Source: CAVRZR01 sp964354215 (GTDB lineage: Bacteria > Actinomycetota > Coriobacteriia > Anaerosomatales > CAVRZR01). Taken from it: 7,026 nucleotides of DNA. This document shows, piece after piece, positions 1-5,445 of this stretch. Numbering within the stretch: position 1 is the stretch's first letter; every line of letters starts with the position of its first letter. The position numbers and the translations under genes were made by a program. The stretch covers positions 1-7,026 of the forward strand of contig CAYGYT010000062.1 in NCBI GenBank assembly GCA_964354215.1, written 5' to 3'. The notes beneath the pieces are model-generated. The model was not told the origin of the DNA. It saw only the letters and a program-made list of their open reading frames with translations, and did no database searches.

Positions 1-122
1 CCGAGTCGGGATACGACACGGGCAACGTGTTGTCGTGGCTCGAGACCAACGTGGCACTCGCACTCGAAACCGAGGAGTTCGGCCCTGCGCTTCGCGATTC
101 GCTGGAGCGGATGCTGGGATAG
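1..122 (+). CDS. galU: UTP-glucose-1-phosphate uridylyltransferase, C-terminal fragment
   Basis: The start of this gene lies before the window; the open frame begins at base 3 and stops at TAG 120-122. The 39 visible residues include YDTGNVLSWLETNV and then EFGPALRDSLERML. This is the pattern of the GalU C-terminus, where a (Y/H)DTG-x-x-x-x(Y/W)L-x-x-x-V segment is followed by an alternating 'ALxxxxxGPxLRxxL' helix. GalU makes UDP-glucose from UTP and glucose-1-phosphate in the cytoplasm, for surface glycans. The following glycosyltransferase starts 7 nt after the stop, so the two are probably co-transcribed, and manC further down fits the same nucleotide-sugar theme. The nucleotide-binding and catalytic parts are outside the window, so identity rests on this tail alone. 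A related sugar-nucleotidyltransferase is the main alternative. Confidence 0.72.
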   Translation, partial: ESGYDTGNVLSWLETNVALALETEEFGPALRDSLERMLG

Positions 123-129
123 GGCAGCG

Positions 130-1707
130 ATGCTGGATTCTGATGTGGAAATGCCGTCTGGCACGCCCCGAGGTTCGACAGGGGCGGTCGATTGGTACTT
201 CATCGGCGCGGTGTGCGCAGGACTTCTCATGGTTGGCATCCAGCTCGTACGTATCGGAGGACCCCTGACGGGGTATCACGGCTTCAACGAGGCGTTCTAC
301 TTCACGAACGGACTCAGGGAAGCGACGCGGGACCTGTTCTCCGTCGTTATGAAGCCCGTTGACGCGAACAATCCCTTCGGGTATCCCCTCATGCTCAGCA
401 TGGTCCTGCGCATCGCAGGTGAGTCGGTCGCCGCGGCACGAGCGCTGTCCATCGTGTCCAGCTTCGCGACGGTACTTCTCACGTTCTGGGTGGCGAGGCA
501 GCTGTTCAACCGGCAGATTGCCCTTATGGCTGCCGTGATGCTTGCTCTCACGCCGGGCATGCTCCTCACAGGTCGCAACATTCAGATCGACCCTCTGATG
601 CTTGCCCTCGAGCTCGGCGCGCTTGGCTGCTATCTGAGGTCGGTGCCCGAGGAGGACACGCGCTGGGCGATCGCCTCGGGTGTGCTGTTTGGGTTCGCCC
701 TTGCCACGAAGCTGTCGGTCCTGCTCGTGATAGCGGCGCTGGTCATGTGGCAAGTCTGGCGCACGAAGGGTTTCGGATGGCTGAGGGCCCGTTCAACGTG
801 GGTCACTGCCCTGTCCGCGGGGTTGCTCGTTCTGCCGTGGTACGCGGCTCGGCTCGTGACGTCTCCCCAGTTCCAGGAGGCACAACGCTATCTAGCCGGC
901 ACCGGCGGCTGGCGCGGGATCAAGTGGGTACTGACCGTCGTTTCGCTTGAGCAGGTGTGGATGTTCTCTCCCGTACTGTGGGTACTTGGTGTCGCGGGTC
1001 TGGTGATTGCGCTGTGGAAGCGCACCGACGCCGACCTCTTCGTCGCGTGCATGTTGCTCGTGCAGTTGTTCGTATACCTGTTCTACAACTTCCACTCCTA
1101 CTACTTCCTCCCACTGCTTCCCTTTGGCGCCATCGCGGCGTCGCGCGCGCTGTGGGCGGCCGGTGTCAAGAGCGCGCGGGCCGTTGTGCTTGCGGCCGCG
1201 AGCGTGACGATACTGGTTCTTCCGGTCTCGGTACTGGCGCTCGATGCTAAGAAGTGGGGCGCACCGCGACTCGACAAACTCCCCTCGATTCTCGCGGCGA
1301 ACGGCTTCGTGCCCGGCAAGACGACCTTTGGGGTCTGGTCGGATGTGGAGGGAGAGCTGGGACCGGCGACCGGCTACTACCTGGGGCGCTCCGGGTACGC
1401 GAGGCCCATCGTCTTCGAAGACGAAGAGCGTGTTGCCGCGGTGTCGGTGCCCGAGGGGAACCGGTTCGCCTTCCTCGGGGGCATGCTGGCGGACCCAACG
1501 AGCGGACCCCCTGTGGTTGCCAGCATCAGCCGAGAGTTTGATGCGATCGTCCTGTTCGGCCACGCAATCAGCGACCACAGTAGCCGTCTCCACGTCTACG
1601 CGCCGGCGAAGCCGACGGCGACGCGCGTCGGCCCGCTCTGGCAGTTCGGCATTCTGCGCGACGAGCAACCGGACCCGGAGCACGTGGTCTACGAGATGCC
1701 TCGATGA
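130..1707 (+). CDS. GT39/ArnT-like polytopic membrane glycosyltransferase (GT-C fold, PMT_2 type)
   Basis: This is a 525-residue membrane protein. Hydrophobic segments are visible near residues 22-41, 104-122, 129-146, 156-168, 178-207, 224-240, 266-296, 303-319, 325-343 and 350-370, followed by a soluble C-terminal part of about 150 residues. A short polar loop after the first segment carries GYHGFNEAFY (residues 48-57), at the position where GT-C enzymes have their catalytic acidic D/E-E motif. NPFGYPLML (81-89), the ATKL motif (192-195) and FHSYYFLPLLP (321-331) are also typical of the PMT/ArnT family. Such enzymes move a sugar from a polyprenyl-phosphate donor to a protein, lipid or glycan on the outer face of the membrane. 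Donor and acceptor cannot be read from the sequence. ATG 130 was chosen because AGGG at 121-124 lies 5 nt upstream and overlaps the galU stop; a later in-frame ATG at 151 has no comparable site. Asn53 stands where Asp is more usual, while Glu54 is kept. Confidence 0.85.
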   Translation: MLDSDVEMPSGTPRGSTGAVDWYFIGAVCAGLLMVGIQLVRIGGPLTGYHGFNEAFYFTNGLREATRDLFSVVMKPVDANNPFGYPLMLSMVLRIAGESVAAARALSIVSSFATVLLTFWVARQLFNRQIALMAAVMLALTPGMLLTGRNIQIDPLMLALELGALGCYLRSVPEEDTRWAIASGVLFGFALATKLSVLLVIAALVMWQVWRTKGFGWLRARSTWVTALSAGLLVLPWYAARLVTSPQFQEAQRYLAGTGGWRGIKWVLTVVSLEQVWMFSPVLWVLGVAGLVIALWKRTDADLFVACMLLVQLFVYLFYNFHSYYFLPLLPFGAIAASRALWAAGVKSARAVVLAAASVTILVLPVSVLALDAKKWGAPRLDKLPSILAANGFVPGKTTFGVWSDVEGELGPATGYYLGRSGYARPIVFEDEERVAAVSVPEGNRFAFLGGMLADPTSGPPVVASISREFDAIVLFGHAISDHSSRLHVYAPAKPTATRVGPLWQFGILRDEQPDPEHVVYEMPR

Positions 1708-1745
1708 AGACCCTATGCCACCCTCGCAAGGGCCGCGGACCTCAG

Positions 1746-1774
1746 TTGACTGTAGGGGTACTCGTCACTACATT
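1746..1774 (+). promoter_or_regulatory. mazEF promoter
   Basis: The -35 TTGACT (1746-1751, 5/6 to consensus) and -10 TACATT (1769-1774, 4/6) are separated by 17 nt. The -10 lies inside the palindromic operator, so binding of the antitoxin or the MazEF complex would block RNA polymerase. The predicted transcript start is near 1781, which leaves about 30 nt of leader before the preferred mazE ATG. This is a prediction from motif matching only. Confidence 0.6.
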
Positions 1775-1798
1775 ATGTAGTGCATATGGTCACTACGT
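1766..1798. promoter_or_regulatory. mazEF operator: perfect palindrome plus a third half-site
   Basis: CACTACAT (1766-1773), one central T, then ATGTAGTG (1775-1782) form a perfect 8+1+8 inverted repeat over the -10 box. A third copy, CACTACGT, lies at 1791-1798 in the same orientation as the first; GTCACTAC is repeated exactly at 1764-1771 and 1789-1796, 25 bp apart. Ribbon-helix-helix antitoxins bind short palindromic half-sites as dimers and often cooperatively, so this is the expected kind of autoregulatory target for the next gene. The palindrome is seen directly; the binding protein is inferred. Confidence 0.65.
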
Positions 1799-1812
1799 TC
1801 TTGGAGTCCCGC

Positions 1813-2067
1813 ATGAACACTTCCAAGCGCGCGACAACCAAGCCCGGTCAATATCGCCTCCCAGCGTGGGCGCACGAGTTCCTCGCCGAGCAGGCCGAGC
1901 TCTACGGGGTCAGCAAAACCGAGATTGTCGTGCGGGCGCTCGAGAAGCTGCGCGAGAGCGAGATAGAGGCTCTGATGATCGAGGGCTACCGCGAGTGCGC
2001 TGAGGAGAATCTGAGAATGGCCGAAGAGGGTCTCCCCCTCTTCGTCGAGATTCTGGATGACTGGTAG
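1813..2067 (+). CDS. mazE: MazE-type ribbon-helix-helix antitoxin
   Basis: From ATG 1813 this encodes 84 residues. An N-terminal basic tail leads into a short strand, GQYRLP (12-17), and two helices at about 18-31 and 34-48, with the turn YGVSKTE between them. This is the RHH DNA-binding fold. The C-terminal half (52-84) contains IEGYRECAEENLRMAEEG, which resembles the segment of Bacillus-type MazE (EndoAI) that wraps around and blocks MazF. The product should neutralise the MazF encoded 8 nt downstream and repress its own promoter. The same frame is open from GTG 1780 and ATG 1786, but those starts lie within or right behind the operator and predicted transcript start. ATG 1813 has GGAG at 1803-1806, 6 nt upstream, and gives the usual length. 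Confidence is high for an RHH antitoxin and good for the MazE assignment, because the partner is clearly MazF. Confidence 0.85.
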   Translation: MNTSKRATTKPGQYRLPAWAHEFLAEQAELYGVSKTEIVVRALEKLRESEIEALMIEGYRECAEENLRMAEEGLPLFVEILDDW

Positions 2068-2075
2068 GCCAGCGC

Positions 2076-2411
2076 ATGATGCATCGCGGTGAAGTCTATT
2101 GGGTCGATTTCGGCCCGGCCCGAGGGTCGGAGCAGGCCGGCGTGCGACCTGCGGTTATCGTGCAGAACGACGTTGGCAACGCGAATGCGCCAACGACGAT
2201 CGTTGCGGCTATCTCATCTCACGGGACGCGAAAGCGGTATCCATTTCACGTTCCGCTGCCGGAGGGTCTTCTGCCAAAGCGCAGTACGGTCAAGTGTGAG
2301 CAACTGCTCACCGTCGATCACAGCCGCCTCCGGGGAGATCGACTCGCTCACTTGCCGCCGGAGCTCATGGCCGAGGTGGACGAAGCGCTCCGGCTCTCGC
2401 TGGGCTTGTAG
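2076..2411 (+). CDS. mazF: MazF/PemK-family mRNA interferase toxin
   Basis: This 111-residue protein has the usual length and motifs of the MazF/PemK family. It opens with RGEVYWVDFGPARGSEQAG, followed by VRPAVIVQND (23-32), TTIVAAIS (40-47), VKCEQLLTVD with the conserved CEQ-x-x-TVD, and a C-terminal helix ending in RLSLGL. By alignment with Bacillus subtilis MazF, Arg24 corresponds to catalytic Arg25 and Ser47 to Thr48, so the active site looks intact with a conservative hydroxyl swap. Such enzymes are sequence-specific, ribosome-independent endoribonucleases that cut mRNA and sometimes rRNA or tRNA when the antitoxin is lost; the cleavage sequence cannot be predicted. The start is ATG 2076 or the adjacent ATG 2079. 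It lies 8 nt after the mazE stop with only a weak AGG upstream, which suggests translational coupling to mazE. Confidence 0.93.
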   Translation: MMHRGEVYWVDFGPARGSEQAGVRPAVIVQNDVGNANAPTTIVAAISSHGTRKRYPFHVPLPEGLLPKRSTVKCEQLLTVDHSRLRGDRLAHLPPELMAEVDEALRLSLGL

Positions 2412-2516
2412 CTGCCGCGGCTGGGTTCCTCGGCTGCTTCCCGCTTCGGCACGACCGACTACCCGCAGGGGCGCGTACCGTGGTTGCGGCTGCGCGGACT
2501 CACACCGTGCACTACG
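2412..2516. other. Intergenic region between mazF and the abiE promoter
   Basis: This GC-rich spacer has no convincing gene. GCCGCGGC at about 2415-2422 is an 8-bp palindrome, but no stem with a T-tract follows mazF. CACTACGTT at 2510-2518 exactly repeats the third half-site of the mazEF operator (1791-1799). Confidence 0.4.
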
Positions 2517-2545
2517 TTGCGATAACTTGACATAAGTGCCATATT
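2517..2545 (+). promoter_or_regulatory. abiE promoter, probably giving a leaderless mRNA
   Basis: The best pair is TTGCGA (2517-2522, 4/6) and CATATT (2540-2545, 4/6) with a 17-nt spacer. The -10 ends only 6 nt before the abiEi ATG at 2552, so transcription should begin at or next to the start codon. No Shine-Dalgarno sequence precedes that ATG, which agrees with a leaderless message. The match is moderate and the start site is inferred. Confidence 0.45.
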
Positions 2546-2553
2546 GTTGCCAT
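2525..2553. promoter_or_regulatory. Candidate abiE operator repeats
   Basis: ACTT (2525-2528) and AAGT (2534-2537) form a small inverted repeat in the promoter spacer. TGCCAT occurs at 2537-2542 and again at 2548-2553, 11 bp apart, which is about one helical turn and spans the -10 and the start codon. AbiEi antitoxins are known to repress their own operon through repeats near the promoter, so these are plausible contact sites. The repeats are short and could be chance. Confidence 0.3.
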
Positions 2554-3199
2554 GAAATACGCGGAACTTCTCGACATCGTGGGGCCGGCCCGCTTCTTCG
2601 AGTCGTCTATGCTGCTCGCGGGCGACGTCGACCCGGGCGACGTTGCGAGCCAGCTTTCGCGCTGGGTCCGGGCTGGCCGGCTCATCCAGCTGCGTCGCGG
2701 CGTCTACGCGCTGCCCGACACGGTGCGGCCCATGCCGTTCGACCCGGCCTACGTCGCGAACATGCTCGTCAGACCCTCGTACGTGAGCCTTCAGGAGGCG
2801 CTGTCGCGCTACGGGATGATCCCTGAAGCGGTCTTCTGGACGACGAGCATCACCACAGCTCGCTCGGCCCGATTCCAGACGCCGATGGGGCGCTACCTCT
2901 ACCGTCACGTGAGCCCGAAGTGGTTCCACGGCTTCACCGAGTGGACGTCCGCGCTCGGGCCTGACTTCTACTTCGCCACGCCCGAGAAGGCGCTCCTGGA
3001 CCTCGCCTACGTGACGAAGGACTCGGACAACCCGCTCTACGTGCGCAGTCTGCGGCTGGCGAACCTGGAGCGACTGGATTTCGGCACGATGTTCCGTATC
3101 GCGGAGGATGCGGGTAAGCCTCGCCTCGTACGCTTCAGCGAGCAGGTTCGTCTGCTCGCTGAAGAGGAGGCCAGGGAGCCATGGGTGGAGATTGCATGA
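2552..3199 (+). CDS. abiEi: AbiEi-family antitoxin / transcriptional repressor (type IV TA)
   Basis: This 215-residue protein begins with a winged helix (about 12-54), where SQLSRWVRAGRLIQLRRGVY is the recognition helix and wing typical of the AbiEi/COG5340 group. The C-terminal antitoxin domain follows, with YVSLQEALSRYGMIPE (77-92) and ATPEKALLDLAY (142-153), both family hallmarks. AbiEi represses its own operon and counters the nucleotidyltransferase toxin AbiEii without a stable complex in studied examples; that combination defines type IV toxin-antitoxin or phage abortive-infection systems. The downstream gene is the expected partner and overlaps the stop by ATGA. ATG 2552 is preferred because it begins the usual N-terminus and lies just behind the predicted -10, although it has no ribosome binding site. 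Function in this strain, phage defence or plasmid-type maintenance, is not shown by the sequence. Confidence 0.9.
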   Translation: MKYAELLDIVGPARFFESSMLLAGDVDPGDVASQLSRWVRAGRLIQLRRGVYALPDTVRPMPFDPAYVANMLVRPSYVSLQEALSRYGMIPEAVFWTTSITTARSARFQTPMGRYLYRHVSPKWFHGFTEWTSALGPDFYFATPEKALLDLAYVTKDSDNPLYVRSLRLANLERLDFGTMFRIAEDAGKPRLVRFSEQVRLLAEEEAREPWVEIA

Positions 3200-4065
3200 A
3201 GGACGTCTTGGCCGCCATCGCCGATGAGGTCGAGAACCCCGACGTTCGGCGCAACAGGGGGCGGGAGTACCTTCAGGCCCGAATGCTGCACGTGCTCCAG
3301 GTGGAGCACGCGGGGATCGTGCTCGCGTTCATGGGTGGGACGGCACTGCGCTTCGCGTACAAGATGCCGCGCTACTCCGAGGACATCAATTTCGCGCTCG
3401 CATCGGGTCGCGCCGGCTACGATCTCGAGCGATACGCCACTGCGCTCAAACGCACGTTCGAGCGTGAAGGGTACCGCGTCCGCGTCAAGATCAAGCAACG
3501 AACTGCCGTCGCCAAGCTTTCGGTCTACTTCTACGGTGTGCCCAGGGCCCTTGGTCTCAGCCCGCTCGCCGACGAGGCGCTCATGATCCGCATCGAGGTG
3601 GACACCAGCCCGCCCGATGGCGCGACCCTCGCCGTCTCCGAGGTTTGGTCGAACCCGCGCGTGCGCGCTCAGCACTACGACAAGCCGTCTCTGTTCGCCG
3701 GCAAGATCGCCGCCATCTTCGGCAGGCCGTACCTCAAAGGCCGCGACGTCTACGACGTCGACTGGCTCATGGGTGCGCGCGAGCGGATCGAGCCGAACCG
3801 CGAGCTGCTGCGCGCCGCACTCGCCCAGACCGCGAAGTGGCAGCTGGAGGAGGGCGCCGCCGAGCCGACCGAACTCGCGCGCACGCAGATCGACGCCATC
3901 GTCGAGCAGTGGCCGAGGCTCGTGCTCGAGAAGCTCGAGGCGGCGGATTGGGAGAGCGTCGAGGCCGATGCCATGCCATTCCTCGAGTCCCCGTCGGATG
4001 CGTGGACCATGGAGCGTGACTGGGTCCTCGGACGCGTGCGCGCCTACATGGACGGGCCGGCGTGA
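3196..4065 (+). CDS. abiEii: AbiEii/AbiGii-family nucleotidyltransferase toxin
   Basis: This 289-residue protein of the COG2253/PF08843 type has a DNA polymerase beta-like nucleotidyltransferase core. Visible motifs are GGTALRFAY (47-55), RYSEDINF (59-66), IEVDT (133-137) and the helical KPSLFAGKIAAIFGR (163-177), followed by KGRDVYDVDWLM. Members transfer nucleotides to a cellular target; the related MenT toxins modify tRNA acceptor ends. The target here is unknown. The metal-binding DxD is D63-I-N65, so the second acidic residue is Asn, while the third acidic site (E134/D136) and the downstream lysines are present. ATG 3196 overlaps the abiEi TGA (ATGA) and has GGAG 5 nt upstream, so translation should be coupled. 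An in-frame ATG at 3181 with AGGAGG at 3165-3170 would add five residues and cannot be excluded. Confidence 0.9.
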   Translation: MKDVLAAIADEVENPDVRRNRGREYLQARMLHVLQVEHAGIVLAFMGGTALRFAYKMPRYSEDINFALASGRAGYDLERYATALKRTFEREGYRVRVKIKQRTAVAKLSVYFYGVPRALGLSPLADEALMIRIEVDTSPPDGATLAVSEVWSNPRVRAQHYDKPSLFAGKIAAIFGRPYLKGRDVYDVDWLMGARERIEPNRELLRAALAQTAKWQLEEGAAEPTELARTQIDAIVEQWPRLVLEKLEAADWESVEADAMPFLESPSDAWTMERDWVLGRVRAYMDGPA

Positions 4066-4105
4066 CGCGTCAGACAAGCAGCCAGCGAACCGGGCGTCGA
4101 CGAGA

Positions 4106-4134
4106 TTGCCTCAGGGGGATTAAACAACTAAACT
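4106..4134 (+). promoter_or_regulatory. fic promoter
   Basis: TTGCCT (4106-4111, 4/6) and TAAACT (4129-4134, 4/6) are separated by exactly 17 nt in the only AT-rich part of the gap. The -10 falls inside the left arm of the large inverted repeat, the layout of a repressed promoter. Transcription would begin near 4141, giving a leader of about 55 nt before the fic ATG. Confidence 0.5.
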
Positions 4135-4157
4135 GCTAGGAGATTAGTCGGTTAATC
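4118..4157. promoter_or_regulatory. fic operator: 16-bp imperfect inverted repeat
   Basis: GATTAAACAACTAAAC (4118-4133) and the reverse complement of 4142-4157, GATTAACCGACTAATC, match at 13 of 16 positions around an 8-nt centre. Inside each arm the TAA(A/C)C unit is repeated at 8-bp spacing; TAAAC lies at 4121-4125 and again at 4129-4133. The result looks like four half-sites arranged as two pairs facing each other. The Fic protein encoded 40 bp downstream carries a C-terminal winged helix and is the obvious candidate binder, but that is inference. As RNA the structure would be a weak AU-rich stem, so a DNA operator is more likely than a terminator. Confidence 0.6.
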
Positions 4158-4196
4158 GACAACCCCACCCACCGCGCAGCCTGGTCGAGGTGCCGC

Positions 4197-5363
4197 ATGT
4201 TCCGCTTCACCGTCACCCCATCGATCGCCGAGAACGTTACGGCCATCGAGCGGTTTGCGACACTGCTCGAACTGCGGGCGCCGCTGGCGCGCGGCTGGCA
4301 AGGCCGCCTGCGCCGCGAGATCGAAGCCGAGGCGGTGGCCGCCTCCACCTCGATGGAGGGAGTGCCCGTCACCGTCGCGGACGTCGTTCGCATCCTCGCC
4401 GGAGATCGCCCGGCGTCGGTATCACCCGCAGACGCGGGTCTCGTTTCCGGCTATCGCGACGCCGTGCGCCATGCATTCGCGCGCGCAGGGGCCGCGGACT
4501 TCTCCTGGAACCCGGAACTGCTCCTCTCCCTGCACGGCATGGCGATGGGCGCGAGTCGCGAAGCGTCGCCCGGCCGCTTCCGCAACGGCCCCGTATGGGT
4601 CGCGAACAGTCTGAGCGGGGAAGTGGTCTACGAGTGCCCTCCGGCGGAGATGGTCCCCGCTCTCGTCGAAGGACTCTGCCGAGACGCCGATGCCTGCTCT
4701 CATTCGGCTCCTGTTCTCGCCGCACTCGTTCACGTGGGTGTCGCGCGGATCCACCCCTTCCGCGACGGCAACGGTCGCGTGGCGCGCATTGCAGCGTCGC
4801 TCGCCATGCGCCGTGGCGGCTACAGCGCGCCCGAGCTCACGAGCCTCGAGGAATGGTGGGGGAGGCACGCACCGGAGTACTACGCGGTGCTGCGGGCGCT
4901 CGGGCCTCGCTGGGAGCCGGACGTTGATCTCACGCCGTTCGTTGAAGCTCACGTCGCCGCGCAGCGCCAGCAGGTAGAGAGCCTCGGTCTCGCCGAGAAG
5001 GTCGAGCGCGCCGTCTGGACCGCGCTCGAGAACATCGTGGAGGGTGATCTCAACATGCAGGCGCGGGCTGCCGACGCGCTCTATGACGCCTTCTTCGGCC
5101 GCGCGATCACGAACCGCTACTACCGTTCCATCGCCGATGTGAGCACCGCGACGGCCGTAAACGACCTTGCGCGCCTCGAGGCCGCGGGTCTCATCCAGGC
5201 GCGAGGCGCCGGGCGATCGCGTGACTACGGCGGCACCTTTCGTCTCGTCGCACGCGTGGCCAGCGAATGCCGGGTGAGTGTGGTAGCCGAGCCCGAGGCC
5301 ACTCTTGAGGAGCAGCGTGCGGTGGTAATGGGCGAACTCACCGAGCGGCTTGCCTATCCCTAA
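4197..5363 (+). CDS. Fic-domain protein (predicted AMP-transferase) with N-terminal inhibitory motif and C-terminal winged helix
   Basis: This 388-residue protein contains a complete Fic motif, HPFRDGNGRVAR (186-197), with catalytic His186 and the anion-binding GNGR. Fic enzymes usually transfer AMP, sometimes other phosphate groups, onto hydroxyl side chains of proteins. The segment STSMEG (50-55) fits the (S/T)xxxE(G/N) inhibitory motif on the N-terminal side, making this a class II, self-inhibited Fic with Glu54 as the blocking residue. The flap is near 129-152 (GPVWVANSLSGEVVYECPP). After a helical linker, about 303-345 form a winged helix (ADVSTATAVNDLARLEAAGL), a common arrangement in stand-alone prokaryotic Fic proteins and a likely binder of the upstream operator. 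ATG 4197 follows GAGGTG at 4187-4192. No separate antitoxin gene is present, which agrees with the in-built inhibitor. The protein target is unknown. Confidence 0.92.
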   Translation: MFRFTVTPSIAENVTAIERFATLLELRAPLARGWQGRLRREIEAEAVAASTSMEGVPVTVADVVRILAGDRPASVSPADAGLVSGYRDAVRHAFARAGAADFSWNPELLLSLHGMAMGASREASPGRFRNGPVWVANSLSGEVVYECPPAEMVPALVEGLCRDADACSHSAPVLAALVHVGVARIHPFRDGNGRVARIAASLAMRRGGYSAPELTSLEEWWGRHAPEYYAVLRALGPRWEPDVDLTPFVEAHVAAQRQQVESLGLAEKVERAVWTALENIVEGDLNMQARAADALYDAFFGRAITNRYYRSIADVSTATAVNDLARLEAAGLIQARGAGRSRDYGGTFRLVARVASECRVSVVAEPEATLEEQRAVVMGELTERLAYP

Positions 5364-5387
5364 GCTGTCCGCTGCCTTCCTGCCCCT

Positions 5388-5396
5388 TGCTATACT
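5388..5396 (+). promoter_or_regulatory. Extended -10 promoter of manC
   Basis: TGC followed by TATACT (5391-5396, 5/6) makes an extended -10 element in the 82-nt gap after fic. The matching -35 region is poor, as expected when an extended -10 compensates. The transcript would begin near 5403, about 43 nt before the manC ATG, so manC is probably expressed independently of the toxin modules. Confidence 0.5.
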
Positions 5397-5445
5397 CTGC
5401 GCGCATCCAGGAAGCCCTCCCAAACCCCCGATTCCGGAGCCACCC

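Noticed and set aside
892..1683. Minus-strand frame of 263 codons inside the glycosyltransferase
   Set aside because: Arg-rich shadow; the + strand frame has clear membrane segments and GT-C motifs.
1780..1812. Upstream starts for mazE (GTG 1780, ATG 1786)
   Set aside because: They fall in the operator or next to the predicted transcript start and have no Shine-Dalgarno site, whereas ATG 1813 has GGAG at proper spacing.
2412..2450. Terminator after mazF
   Set aside because: The repeated CGGCTG copies are direct rather than inverted, and there is no stem followed by Ts.
2527..2532. Perfect TTGACA as the -35 of abiEi
   Set aside because: A 16-18 nt spacer would put the -10 on the start codon (around 2550-2556), where there is no TATAAT-like sequence. 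It may instead be part of an operator.
3037..4077. Long open frame on the minus strand across abiEi/abiEii (346 codons)
   Set aside because: It lies opposite two clear family members, has an Arg/His/Glu-rich composition typical of a shadow of high-GC codons, and no recognisable domain.
4118..4157. Terminator of the abiE operon
   Set aside because: The stem would be AU-rich with mismatches and no T-tract follows; its overlap with a 17-nt-spaced promoter fits an operator better.
5350..5445. N-terminal extension of manC
   Set aside because: It would overlap the end of fic, is proline-rich and unlike the family, and spans the TATACT promoter; ATG 5446 has a good ribosome binding site.
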